Source of the DNA: Actinoplanes subtropicus
GTDB taxonomy: Bacteria > Actinomycetota > Actinomycetes > Mycobacteriales > Micromonosporaceae
Direction: 5' to 3'
Assembly (NCBI RefSeq): GCF_000721705.1
Contig: NZ_JOJL01000059.1
Span: 1-37,023 of the forward strand
Length of the DNA: 37,023 nt
Under the pieces are notes generated by a model. The model saw only the letters and a list, made by a program, of their open reading frames with translations, did no database searches and was not told where the DNA came from. Within the stretch, counting starts at the first letter, position 1. Every line of letters begins with the position of its first letter. Both the position numbers and the translations under genes were made by a program. Positions 29,409-37,023 of the stretch are shown piece after piece.

Positions 29409-30292
29409 CCCTTGCCGTGTACCTGCCGCTGGTGCTGCCGGTGCTGGTGGCACTGGCCGCCCGGTACGCCGCCGACCGGGCCCGGCCGGGTGCCGCCGTC
29501 CCGGCCCTGGTCGCGGCGGCGGTGCTGACGGCGGCCGCGACGATCTGGTCGCTGCTGCTGCTCACCCTGACCCTGTTCGACGACCTGCCGGCGATGGCGG
29601 CGCTGGACGGCCGGCTCGGCATGCGCCTGCCCGAGCCGGTGCCGGATGCGGTGGCGGTGATCGCGGCGGTGCTGCTGGCCGTCGCGATGGTCCGCCTCGA
29701 ACGGGACATGCACCTGCGCCGGACCATGGCGCGCCGGCTGCGCAACGCCGGGCCGTCGGCCGGGGGTCTGGTGGTGGCCGACTGGTCCGAGCCGCTCGCC
29801 GTCGCGGTGCCCGGGCGGCCCGGCGAGATCCTGCTGACCACCGGCATGCTTCGCCTGCTCGACGCCGACGAGCGGCGGGCGGTGCTCGCGCACGAGCGGG
29901 CCCACCTGGCACACCACCACCATCGCGCGATGCTGCTGGTGGGAGGGGCGGCGGCGATCAACCCGCTGCTGCGGCCGGCCCGGGAGGCGGTGACCTACCT
30001 GGTCGAGCGCTGGGCCGACGAGGAGGCCGCGAGCGGCATGGGCGACCGCGAGCTGGTGGCCCGGGCGGTGGCCCGGGCCGCGCTGGCCACGGCCGGCCAC
30101 CGGGCGCCGGCGCCGGCGCTGGGCGTGCACGGCGGGGTGATCGTCCGGCGGGTCCGGGCGTTGCAGGGCCCGCCGCCGGGTGCGGCCCGCTGGCAGATGC
30201 CGCTGCTGGCCGGGGTGGCGGTCGCGGCGCTGCTGCTGGAGGCGACGGCGACAGTCAACTTCCTGGCCGTCCTGCGGGCCTGGCAGATCTAG
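29405..30292 (+). CDS. M56-family membrane metallopeptidase (BlaR1-like, no sensor domain)
   Basis: The 295-residue protein has several membrane segments (YLPLVLPVLVALAARY, then VPALVAAAVLTAAATIWSLL, VAVIAAVLLAVAMVRL and a C-terminal LLAGVAVAALLLEATATV). The zinc site HERAH is at 163-167, and ERWADEEA, about 40 residues later, fits the third ligand. It lacks the extracytoplasmic penicillin-binding sensor of true BlaR1, as do most actinobacterial members. Start ATG at 29405 overlaps the repressor stop. Its TAG stop lies in the CTAG target site of the adjacent 161-bp element, so its C-terminus was not altered by that insertion. Confidence 0.92.
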   Translation: MTLAVYLPLVLPVLVALAARYAADRARPGAAVPALVAAAVLTAAATIWSLLLLTLTLFDDLPAMAALDGRLGMRLPEPVPDAVAVIAAVLLAVAMVRLERDMHLRRTMARRLRNAGPSAGGLVVADWSEPLAVAVPGRPGEILLTTGMLRLLDADERRAVLAHERAHLAHHHHRAMLLVGGAAAINPLLRPAREAVTYLVERWADEEAASGMGDRELVARAVARAALATAGHRAPAPALGVHGGVIVRRVRALQGPPPGAARWQMPLLAGVAVAALLLEATATVNFLAVLRAWQI

Positions 30293-30453
30293 GGTCTGTG
30301 TCGAAGTGGGAGACGGGCTGCGGCGTGGCCCAGCCGCCGCCTGGCCGCACGCCGCGAACACCCGAATACAACCCCGGTATTCGGGCGCCCGCGGCGCACA
30401 CCCAGACGACACCTGGACCTCGCCTCGCTCCGGCCCCCACTTCGACACAGACC
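30293..30453. mobile_element. 161-bp palindromic MITE-like element flanked by CTAG
   Basis: The element has perfect 18-bp terminal inverted repeats (GGTCTGTGTCGAAGTGGG at 30293-30310 and its complement at 30436-30453), flanked by CTAG at 30289-30292 and 30454-30457. A central hairpin (30361-30369 CCCGAATAC with 30377-30385) shares exactly the same axis (30373), and bases between pair partly, so the whole unit folds into one long imperfect stem. No open frame encodes a transposase. A CTAG duplication fits insertion by IS5-family transposases, which use YTAR/CTAG targets. The element sits exactly between the convergent M56 and histidine-kinase genes; each CTAG holds one stop codon. It could alternatively be a large bidirectional terminator, but the CTAG repeats favour transposition. 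Confidence 0.8.
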
Positions 30454-33400
30454 CTAGGAGCGCCGGCTCACGAGGTTGCCCGGGTGCAGGAAGGCGCGGA
30501 CCCGGTCGAGCAGTTCCTGGCTGGTGAAGGGTTTCTCGATCAGGGTGACGCCGTCGGGCAGGGTGCCGTTCTCGGTGAGGACGGGTTCGGCGTAGCCGGA
30601 CATGTAGAGCACCGGGATGTCCGGGCGGTGCCGCTTGACCCGGGCGGCGACGTCGTTGCCCATCATCTTCGGCATGATCACGTCGGTGAGCAGCAGGTGG
30701 ATCGGGCCGGGGTGGGTCTGGGCCAGCTGGATGGCCTGGGTGCCGCCGGCGGCGGACAGGACCTGGTAGCCGGCCCGGCTGAGGATGCGGGCGGTGATCT
30801 CGCGCAGGTCGTCCTCGTCCTCGACCATCAGGATGGTCTCGCCCGGGGTGCCGGCGGCGGATTCGGCGGGCGGGCCGGCGGCGGCGGCCGGGTCGGCGCT
30901 GGTGGGGGCGTCCACGGCGGGCAGGATGACGGTGACGGTGGTGCCGATCCCGGCCTCGGAGTACAGGCGTACGTCGCCGCCCGCGGCGGTCGCGATGCCG
31001 TACACGGTGGCCAGCCCAAGGCCGGTGCCCGAGCCCTTGGGCTTGGTCGTGTAGAACGGCTCGAAGGCGCGTTCGATCACCTCGGGCGGCATGCCGCTGC
31101 CGGTGTCGCTGACCCGCATCCGCACGAACCGGCCCGGTTCCAGGGCGGTGCCGCTGACGTCCTCGGCGGCCAGTTCGGTGTTGCTGGTGTCGATCGACAG
31201 GGTGCCCCCGCCCGGCATCGCGTCGCGGGCGTTGACGGCGAGGTTCACCAGGATCTGCTCGAGCTGGCTGGCGTCGGCGTAGACCGGCCACACCTGCTTG
31301 TCGAGGCTGGTGATGAGGTGGATGTGCTCGCCGAGGGAGCGGCGCAGCATCTGCTCGACGTCGCCGATGACGTGGTTGAGGCTGAGCACGGCGGACTGGG
31401 TGATGTCGCGCCGGCCGAACGCCAGCAGCTGCTTGGTGAGCCGGGCGGCCCGTTCGGCGGCCCGGCTGACCTGCCCGAGATCGTTGCGTACCTCGGCCAG
31501 GTCGGCCTCCGGGAACGGGCCGTCCAGCGTCTCGAGGACCATCGCCGTGTAGTTGCTGATCACCGCGAGGATGTTGTTGAAGTCGTGGGCCACGCCGCCG
31601 GCCAGCTCGCCGAGGCTCTCCAGGCGGCGGGCGTGTTGCAGGCGGCGTTCGCTGGCGTCGCGTTCGGCCTGGGCGATCAGCCGTTCCCGCTCGGCCTGGG
31701 CGACCAGCCGGTCGGTGACGTCGCGGATGGCGGTGGTCACGATCGTGCCCCGGTCGGTGTTCAGCCAGGACAGGCTGATCTCGGCGGGGAACTCGGTGCC
31801 GTCCTTGCGTACGGCGGCCAGCGCCGCCCCGGCGCCCATCGGCCGGTTCCGCGGACGGGCGAAGTAGCCGTCCCGGCGGTGGACGTGGCCCGGGCGCAGC
31901 CGCTCGGGGACGAGGACGTCGACCGACCGGCCGAGCAGTTCGTCGCGGGGGTAGCCGAACAGCCGCTCGGCCTGCGCGTTGATCAGCGTGATGGTGCCGT
32001 CCTGGGTGACGCCGATGATCGCGTCGGGCGCGGCCTCCAGCAGCCCCTCGAACATCGCCTCGGCGCGCTGGCGTTCGCTGACGTCCCGCGAGATCGACGC
32101 CAGCCCGGTGACCCGGCCGTCCGCGTCGGTGATCGGGGACAGCGTCAGCGACACCGTGATCACCGTGCCGTCCTTGCGCAGCCGCTGCACCCGGTACTGC
32201 TCGCTGCGCTCGGCGGGGTGGCCGTCCCGCATCAACTGGTTCTCGGTGTCCTCCTGCCCGGGCGGGAACAGCAGGGACGCGTGCCGGCCGATGACCTCCT
32301 CGGGCCGGTAGCCGTACAGCTGCTGCGCGCCGGTGTTCCAGCTGGTGATCCGGCCGTCGAGGGTCTTGCCGATGATCGCGTCGTGGGAGGAGTCCACGAT
32401 CAGGGCGAGGCTCTCCCGCTCGGCCAGGGTCTGTGCGCGGCCGGCCAGGGCCGCGGCGTGCCCGGCCAGCTCGGTGAAGGCCGCGACGTCGTCCTCGGCG
32501 AACAGCGTGCGGTAGCGATAGAGCAGGAGCAGTGCGCCCGGGGCGTCCGGCGCGGGCACCGGCGCCACGGTCACGAACCGGGTGCCGGTGGCCTCGGCGA
32601 ACCGCACCGCCACCGCGGGCGGCCGGGTCCACCCCGCCAGCGCGTCGATGGTGTCGCCGGCGGCCAGCACCTCGGCCAGCTCCGGCGCCGAGCACTCCGC
32701 CGCGTCCGGCGGCGCGCCGGCGCTGCCGGCCAGTTGCACGCTGTGTCCCATGGCCGGCATCAGCACCACCACGGCGTCCGCGCCGAGCACCGCCGAGGCT
32801 TCGTGGCAGTAGCACTGCCAGATACCGGCGGTCTCGTCGGCCGGCACCGCCAGCAGCCGGCGCAGCACCGCGTGGGTGGCGCCCTTCGACCACATCCGGC
32901 ACAACCGGCCCGGTGGCACGAACGCCGCCAGATAGAGGACGCCGGAGACGACGGCGAGCACCCGCGACTCGACCACCCGGCCGGTGGCGGAGATCAGCAG
33001 CGCGGCCCCGAACAGCCAGGTGCCGGCCGCGGCGCACCACAGCCGGACCCGCGCCGCTCCGCCGCGCCGGCGCGCCTCGGTGGCCAGCAGCCACGCCGCG
33101 CCGCCCTCCACGACGAAGAACACCGCCACCGCCGGCCAGACCACCGAGTGCGGCGCCGGCCGGCCCGTCCAGGCCAGGACCGGAAACGTGCTCAGCGCCC
33201 ACGCCGCCGACGCCACCGGCCACCAGAGCCGGCGCAGCGGCCGCAGCCGGCTCACCAACCGCAACGTGAACAACGGCTTGGCCAGCAACAGGGCGATGGC
33301 GGTCACCAGGACCCAGTCCGGTGGCTTCCCCACGTACAGGCTGATCACGCTCAGCACGAACAGCATGGCGACCGACGCGAACATCCACATCACGTCACGA

Positions 33401-33486
33401 AGCAGCGGATCACGCCGCCGCAGATATCGCCACGACACCCATGACAAGATCAACGCGAACAGTGAGGTGACCAGAACCACCGCCAT
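30454..33486 (-). CDS. Hybrid sensor histidine kinase (membrane, PAS-PAS-HisKA-HATPase-REC)
   Basis: The 1010-residue protein has an N-terminal membrane module of about six or seven helices (1-205), a poorly conserved GAF-like region (about 205-345), two PAS domains (about 355-465, SSHDAIIGKTLDGRITSWN; and 480-595, AAPDAIIGVTQDGTITLIN), HisKA with phospho-acceptor H634 in GGVAHDFNNILAV, HATPase_c with N box NLAVNARDAM and G boxes DTGSGMP and GSGTGLGLATVYG, and a C-terminal receiver with D935 in LLTDVIMPKMMG. It can therefore autophosphorylate and pass phosphate to its own receiver. AGGGG lies six bases before the ATG. No separate response regulator is adjacent. Its TAG stop lies in the right CTAG of the 161-bp element. 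The signal is unknown. Confidence 0.94.
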   Translation of the reverse strand: MAVVLVTSLFALILSWVSWRYLRRRDPLLRDVMWMFASVAMLFVLSVISLYVGKPPDWVLVTAIALLLAKPLFTLRLVSRLRPLRRLWWPVASAAWALSTFPVLAWTGRPAPHSVVWPAVAVFFVVEGGAAWLLATEARRRGGAARVRLWCAAAGTWLFGAALLISATGRVVESRVLAVVSGVLYLAAFVPPGRLCRMWSKGATHAVLRRLLAVPADETAGIWQCYCHEASAVLGADAVVVLMPAMGHSVQLAGSAGAPPDAAECSAPELAEVLAAGDTIDALAGWTRPPAVAVRFAEATGTRFVTVAPVPAPDAPGALLLLYRYRTLFAEDDVAAFTELAGHAAALAGRAQTLAERESLALIVDSSHDAIIGKTLDGRITSWNTGAQQLYGYRPEEVIGRHASLLFPPGQEDTENQLMRDGHPAERSEQYRVQRLRKDGTVITVSLTLSPITDADGRVTGLASISRDVSERQRAEAMFEGLLEAAPDAIIGVTQDGTITLINAQAERLFGYPRDELLGRSVDVLVPERLRPGHVHRRDGYFARPRNRPMGAGAALAAVRKDGTEFPAEISLSWLNTDRGTIVTTAIRDVTDRLVAQAERERLIAQAERDASERRLQHARRLESLGELAGGVAHDFNNILAVISNYTAMVLETLDGPFPEADLAEVRNDLGQVSRAAERAARLTKQLLAFGRRDITQSAVLSLNHVIGDVEQMLRRSLGEHIHLITSLDKQVWPVYADASQLEQILVNLAVNARDAMPGGGTLSIDTSNTELAAEDVSGTALEPGRFVRMRVSDTGSGMPPEVIERAFEPFYTTKPKGSGTGLGLATVYGIATAAGGDVRLYSEAGIGTTVTVILPAVDAPTSADPAAAAGPPAESAAGTPGETILMVEDEDDLREITARILSRAGYQVLSAAGGTQAIQLAQTHPGPIHLLLTDVIMPKMMGNDVAARVKRHRPDIPVLYMSGYAEPVLTENGTLPDGVTLIEKPFTSQELLDRVRAFLHPGNLVSRRS

Positions 33487-33566
33487 CGGAACCCCTGTCC
33501 CGCCGGCCGAACCAGCCTGGCAATAGGGTCAATACGATCCAGGCTAGAGCAAAACACCGGCGGTAC

Positions 33567-33727
33567 GGGTCAAAGTCGGGTCGGCGGGCCCCCGCGAGGC
33601 CGGGACGGGTCAGAGCCGGGTCGGCCGGCCCCCGCGAGGCCGGGACGGGTCAGAGCCGGGTCGGCCGCCCGCCCGCGAGGCCGGGACGGGTCAGAGCCGG
33701 GTCGGCCGGCCGGCGGCGAGGCTGGGG
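33567..33727. repeat. 40-bp tandem repeats derived from the LacI gene 3' end
   Basis: Four copies of a 40/41-base unit start at 33567, 33607, 33647 and 33688 (GGGTCAGAGCCGGGTCGGCC, then GGCCCCCGCGAGGCCGGGAC). The last overlaps the end of the LacI gene at 33691. On the minus strand the gene ends GRPTRL plus TGA, and each downstream copy again carries a GRPTRL-TGA-like or RPTRL-TGA-like string. The outermost copy (33567) is the most diverged. Confidence 0.92.
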
Positions 33728-34743
33728 CTCGGCGGGAGTTCGCCGGAGCCGCGGCGGATCATGGTGGTCGGGATCCAGTGCTCCTGGGGCGGGCTCGGGT
33801 CGCCGTCGATGCGGCGGAACAGGGCCCGCGCGGCCGTCCGGCCCATCGTCGCCGGGTCCTGGGCGACCACGGTCACGGCCGGCTCCAGCAGGTCGGCCAG
33901 GGGGAAGTCGTCAAAGCCGACCAGCGCCACCGTGCGGTGCAGTTGCAGCCGGCGCAGCGCCCGGACGGTGCCGATGGTGACGAGGTTCTGGCTGGTGAAC
34001 AGCGCGGTGGGCGGCTGCGGCCGGTGGAACAGGGCCATCACCGCGCTCTCCGCCAGCGCCGCGGTGTGCAGGTCGTGGGTCACCAGGCCGGGCTCCGGCT
34101 CGAGGCCGGCCTCGGCCAGGGCGGCCAGGTAGCCCTGGTGGCGCTGGCGTGCGGTCGAGATCCGGATGTAGTCGCCCAGGTAGGCGATCCGGCGGTGGCC
34201 GTGGGCGACCAGGTGGCGGGTCGCCTCGGTCGCGCCGAGCACGTTGGTGGCCAGCACGGCGTCGGCCGGGATGCCGTGTCCCGGCCGGTCCACGAAGACG
34301 ACCGGGTTGTCGTCGTGCATCTCGGTGCTGAGGAAGCTCTGGTCGTCGGTCACCGGCGCGATGATCATGCCGTCGGCGCGGCGCATGGTGAACGCCCGTA
34401 CGAGTTCCCGCTCGCGTTGCGGGTCCTCGTCGAGGCTGCCGGTGAGCACCTGGACGCCGCGGGCCCGGGCCTCGTCCTCCACGCTGCGGTGCAGGGCGGC
34501 CGAGAACGGGTTGCCGACGTCCTCCAGCAGCAGGGCGATCGTCTCGGTCCGGCGGTCGCTGCGGCGTAGCGTGCTGGCGCCGATGTCGTGCCGGTAGTGC
34601 AGCGCCTCGATGGCCTGCTGCACCTGGGCGGCCAGCACGGGGTTGACGGTGACCTCGCCGTTGACCACCCGGGACACCGTCTTCAGGCTCACGCCCGCGG
34701 CCCGGGCGACGTCGTTCATCGTCGGCCTCGCGGTCCGTCCCAC
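33691..34743 (-). CDS. LacI-family regulator, divergent from a CUT2 sugar importer
   Basis: The 350-residue protein has the LacI helix-turn-helix (TMNDVARAAGVSLKTVSRVV, about 8-27), a hinge (HDIGASTLRRSDRRTETIAL) and a sugar-binding core with GHRRIAYLGD, VALVGFDDFPLADLLEPAVT and QDPATMGRTAA. The start is GTG at 34743, with GGGAG five bases upstream; an ATG eight codons in would cut into the usual pre-HTH residues but remains possible. It is divergent from the ribose-type binding protein gene, and the two near-identical palindromes in the gap are its likely operators. The inducer is probably the sugar carried by that importer. Confidence 0.93.
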   Translation of the reverse strand: MGRTARPTMNDVARAAGVSLKTVSRVVNGEVTVNPVLAAQVQQAIEALHYRHDIGASTLRRSDRRTETIALLLEDVGNPFSAALHRSVEDEARARGVQVLTGSLDEDPQRERELVRAFTMRRADGMIIAPVTDDQSFLSTEMHDDNPVVFVDRPGHGIPADAVLATNVLGATEATRHLVAHGHRRIAYLGDYIRISTARQRHQGYLAALAEAGLEPEPGLVTHDLHTAALAESAVMALFHRPQPPTALFTSQNLVTIGTVRALRRLQLHRTVALVGFDDFPLADLLEPAVTVVAQDPATMGRTAARALFRRIDGDPSPPQEHWIPTTMIRRGSGELPPSPSLAAGRPTRL

Positions 34744-34799
34744 GTCATCTCCCAGCTGCCGGCCCGGTCTGGTGGCAGAGTAGCGGTGACGCTCGACTG

Positions 34800-34813
34800 A
34801 GACAACGATGTCT
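34800..34813. promoter_or_regulatory. Upstream LacI operator copy (near-palindrome)
   Basis: AGACAACGATGTCT differs by one base from the perfect palindrome at 34918-34931. It lies 57 bases upstream of the LacI start codon, well placed for autoregulation or for looping with the second site 118 bases away. Confidence 0.7.
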
Positions 34814-34885
34814 TTGACCGAGTCTTGCCGGACGATGACCGGTGCTGTTGAAGTTGCCGCTCAGTCACGCCTGTGAGATGTGGTG

Positions 34886-34914
34886 TTGACAACAGTGAAA
34901 CGGTCACGTCTACT
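34886..34914 (+). promoter_or_regulatory. Putative promoter of the CUT2 importer operon
   Basis: A perfect TTGACA (34886-34891) is followed after 17 bases by TCTACT (34909-34914), a three-of-six match to the -10. The -35 lies within an 11-base palindrome TGTTGACAACA. The predicted start point near 34921 falls inside the operator at 34918-34931. Confidence 0.5.
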
Positions 34915-34917
34915 GCC

Positions 34918-34931
34918 AGACAACGTTGTCT
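34918..34931. promoter_or_regulatory. LacI-family operator at the CUT2 importer start point
   Basis: AGACAACGTTGTCT is a perfect 14-bp palindrome with the central CG of LacI-family sites. It covers the predicted transcription start and ends 32 bases before the binding-protein start codon. Confidence 0.85.
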
Positions 34932-34963
34932 CGCCACGTTGAAGACGTCCGGAGGAGTCATCC

Positions 34964-36028
34964 GTGCCATACATGACCACTTTCAGAGGCCGCCTCGCCA
35001 CCGGCGCCGTCCTTGCCCTCACCCTGGCCGCGGCGGCCTGCGGCGGATCGGGGTCGGGCAGCGGCTCCGGTAGCGGCGGCAAGCCGATCGTCGGCCTGAT
35101 CACCAAGACCGACACGAACCCGTTCTTCGTCAAGATGAAGGAGGGCGCCCAGCAGGCGGCCGCCCAGCAGGGCGTCGACCTGCAGACCTTCGCCGGCAAG
35201 CAGGACGGCGACAACGAGGCCCAGGTGCAGGCGATCGAGAACCTGATCTCCGCGGGCGCCAAGGGCTTCCTGATCACCCCGAGCGACTCGAAGGCGATCG
35301 TGCCCTCGATCGACAAGGCGCGCCAGGCCGGCCTGCTGGTCATCGCGCTGGACACGCCCACCGACCCGGCCAACGCGGTGGACGCGACCTTCGCCACCGA
35401 CAACTACCAGGCCGGCAAGCTGATCGGCGAGTGGGCGAAGGCGAAGTTCGCCAAGGAGAACAAGCAGGCGAAGATCGCGATGCTGGACCTGAACGCCAAC
35501 GGGGTCTCCGTCGACGTCAAGCGCGACCAGGGCTTCCTCGAGGGCTTCGGTATCGACGTCAAGGACAACACCAAGATCGGCGACGAGTCCGACCCGCGGA
35601 TCGCCGGGCACGACGTCACGAACGGCGCCGAGGACGGCGGGCGTACGGCGATGGAGAACCTGCTGCAGAAGGACCCGACGATCAATCTGGTCTACACGAT
35701 CAACGAGCCGGCCGCGGCCGGGGCGTACCAGGCGCTGAAGTCGGCCGGCAAGGACAAGACCGTCACGATCGTCTCGATCGACGGCGGCTGCCCGGGCGTC
35801 GACAACGTGGCCAAGGGCGTCATCGGGGCCACCTCGATGCAGTTCCCCCTCAAGATGGCCTCGCTCGGCGTCGAGTCGATCGCCAAGTTCGCCAAGGACG
35901 GCACCAAGCCCACCGCCACCGGCGGCAAGGACTTCGTCGACACCGGCGTCCAGCTGATCACCGACCAGCCGCAGACCGGCGTCGACGCCAAGGACTCGTC
36001 CTGGGGCAAGCAGAACTGCTGGGGCTGA
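34964..36028 (+). CDS. Sugar ABC transporter substrate-binding lipoprotein (CUT2, RbsB/FrcB-like)
   Basis: The 354-residue protein has a lipoprotein signal ([19 protein letters not shown], lipobox cysteine near 26), a Gly/Ser linker and a Peripla_BP_4 fold: [67 protein letters not shown] and VSIDGGCPG. Such proteins bind ribose, fructose, xylose or inositol in the importer that uses one ATPase and one RbsC-type permease. Start: GTG at 34964 with GGAGGAG six bases upstream; the ATG at 34973 is an alternative. The permease gene follows directly. The divergent LacI gene and two palindromes indicate sugar-inducible expression. Confidence 0.93.
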   Translation: MPYMTTFRGRLATGAVLALTLAAAACGGSGSGSGSGSGGKPIVGLITKTDTNPFFVKMKEGAQQAAAQQGVDLQTFAGKQDGDNEAQVQAIENLISAGAKGFLITPSDSKAIVPSIDKARQAGLLVIALDTPTDPANAVDATFATDNYQAGKLIGEWAKAKFAKENKQAKIAMLDLNANGVSVDVKRDQGFLEGFGIDVKDNTKIGDESDPRIAGHDVTNGAEDGGRTAMENLLQKDPTINLVYTINEPAAAGAYQALKSAGKDKTVTIVSIDGGCPGVDNVAKGVIGATSMQFPLKMASLGVESIAKFAKDGTKPTATGGKDFVDTGVQLITDQPQTGVDAKDSSWGKQNCWG

Positions 36029-36031
36029 CCG

Positions 36032-37023
36032 ATGACCATCGACTCGTCCGCCGCGGGCGGGCCGGCACACCACGGACGCCGACTTCGACGTCCGCCGCCA
36101 TGACTCGCTCGGGCTGCGTGTGCAGCACCTGTTGCACGCCAACCCGACCCTCGGGCCGCTCGCCGTCCTCATCCTGGCGATCGTCGCCTTCAGCGTGGTG
36201 AACCAGCGGTTCATCGCGGCGCCCAACCTCTCGCTCGTGCTCGCCCAGGTGACGGTCATCGCGGTGCTGGCCCTCGGCCAGACCCTGGTGATCCTGACCG
36301 CCGGCATCGACCTGTCGGCCGGCGCGGTCGCAGTCTTCTCCTCGATCCTGATGGCGAACTTCTGCACCAAGATGGGGATGCCTGGGTACCTGGCGCTGAT
36401 CCTGGGGCTGGCCTGCGGCACGGCGATGGGCGCGATCAACGGCACGCTGGTCACCCGGATCAAGCTGCCGCCGTTCATCGTCACGCTCGGCACGCTGACC
36501 ATCTTCTTCTCGCTCAACTCGGTGGTCAGCAACAGCGAGACCGTCCGCGGGTCGGACATGCCGAGCCTGATGACCTGGACCGGGACGACCATCCCGATCG
36601 GCGGGTTCCGGCTCACGTACGGGTCGATCATCATGCTGTTGCTGTTCGCGTACTTCTTCTATGCCCTGCGGATGACCGCGTGGGGCAAGCATGTGTACGC
36701 GACCGGCGACGACGTGGAGGCCGCCCGGCTGGCCGGCATCCGGACGAACCGCGTGCTGCTGTCCGTCTACACGGTGGCGGGGCTGCTCTACGCCGTGGGC
36801 GCGTGGATCCTCATCGGCCGGTTGGCGTCGGCCAGCCCCAATGTGGGCACCGACTACAACCTGGACTCGATCACCGCGGTGGTGCTCGGCGGCGCCAGCC
36901 TGTTCGGCGGCCGGGGCGGCGTGCTCGGCACCCTGATCGGTGCGCTGATCGTCGGTGTCTTCCGCAACGGCCTGCAGCTGGCCGGCGTGGAGGTGGTCTG
37001 GCAGGGCTTCGCGATCGGCCTGC
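36032..37023 (+). CDS. Sugar ABC transporter permease (CUT2, RbsC/FrcC-like), partial, apparent N-terminal frameshift
   Basis: An open frame beginning before position 36120 and running off the window end encodes a CUT2 permease: ALGQTLVILTAGIDLSAGAV, then RIKLPPFIVTLGTLTIFFSL, YATGDDVEAARLAGI and LGGASLFGGRGGVLGTLIGA. It lies two frames away from the only good start, ATG 36032 just after the binding-protein stop, which reads MTIDSSAAGGPAHH and ends at a TGA at 36101. Restoring one AC to the ACAC run near 36066 would join the frames as PAHTTDADFDVRRHDSLG, which looks coding. Otherwise translation must start at the in-frame GTG at 36120, with little ribosome site. This may be a sequencing error, a slippage mutation or a shortened protein. 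The ATPase gene is not in the window. Confidence 0.8.

Noticed and set aside
30180..30527. 115-codon plus-strand frame over the end of the M56 gene and the palindromic element
   Set aside because: It shifts out of the M56 frame and its second half is the translated palindrome; both strands give similar peptides because of the symmetry.
29246..33388. Long open frames over the histidine-kinase region on both strands in other frames
   Set aside because: They show no domains and have the arginine/proline-rich make-up of GC-driven shadows; the kinase frame contains complete PAS, HisKA, HATPase and receiver motifs.

Overview
The window is high-GC DNA with strong GC3 bias, Shine-Dalgarno-led genes, lipoprotein and Sec signals of actinobacterial type, and many LacI/TetR regulators. 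This fits an aerobic, soil-type filamentous actinomycete. Gene content and style recall Micromonosporaceae (Actinoplanes-like), but that placement is an inference from general resemblance, not from a marker gene.

Layout: (1) 1-135 is the 3' part of a 5S rRNA and its terminator, so the window starts at the end of an rRNA operon. (2) 143-5201, mostly minus strand, holds a PF04672-type SAM methyltransferase, a siderophore-interacting flavin reductase behind an IdeR/DtxR-like iron box, a protealysin-like M4 protease with a predicted emfourin-type inhibitor, a small zinc-ribbon ORF and an APH-like kinase. (3) 5485-19503 is the main metabolic locus: secreted GH3 (with CBM6), secreted GH35 beta-galactosidase and a LacI regulator; then a CUT1 sugar ABC importer (lipoprotein plus two permeases, no ATPase) and a cytoplasmic YicI-type GH31 alpha-xylosidase. 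The two transcription units carry the same 14-16 bp palindrome (core TCGAAGCGCTTCGA) just downstream of a plausible promoter. Together this reads as a xyloglucan (galacto-xylosyl glucan oligosaccharide) utilisation regulon. (4) 19541-23594 holds a TetR regulator and a divergent NmrA-like oxidoreductase sharing a large inverted-repeat operator, then a PfkB kinase overlapping a GH4 glycosidase gene. (5) 23582-28771 holds small membrane or zinc-finger proteins, a 14-TM MFS exporter, a repeat-rich lipoprotein/TM protein and an EamA transporter. (6) 29028-33486 is a BlaI/M56 pair converging on a large hybrid histidine kinase, with a 161-bp palindromic MITE-like element between them. (7) 33691-37023 is a LacI regulator divergent from a CUT2 (ribose-type) sugar importer whose permease runs off the window and seems frameshifted near its start.

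Two structural themes stand out. First, several tandem minisatellites sit at or just after gene 3' ends; two of them (after the EamA gene and after the second LacI gene) are duplications of the gene's own C-terminal codons including the stop. Second, the 161-bp element is flanked by CTAG on both sides, and each CTAG supplies the stop codon of one of the two converging genes, so the insertion left both proteins intact.

No tRNA, CRISPR array, integrase or intact transposase was recognised. All assignments come from reading the sequence; no database search was run.
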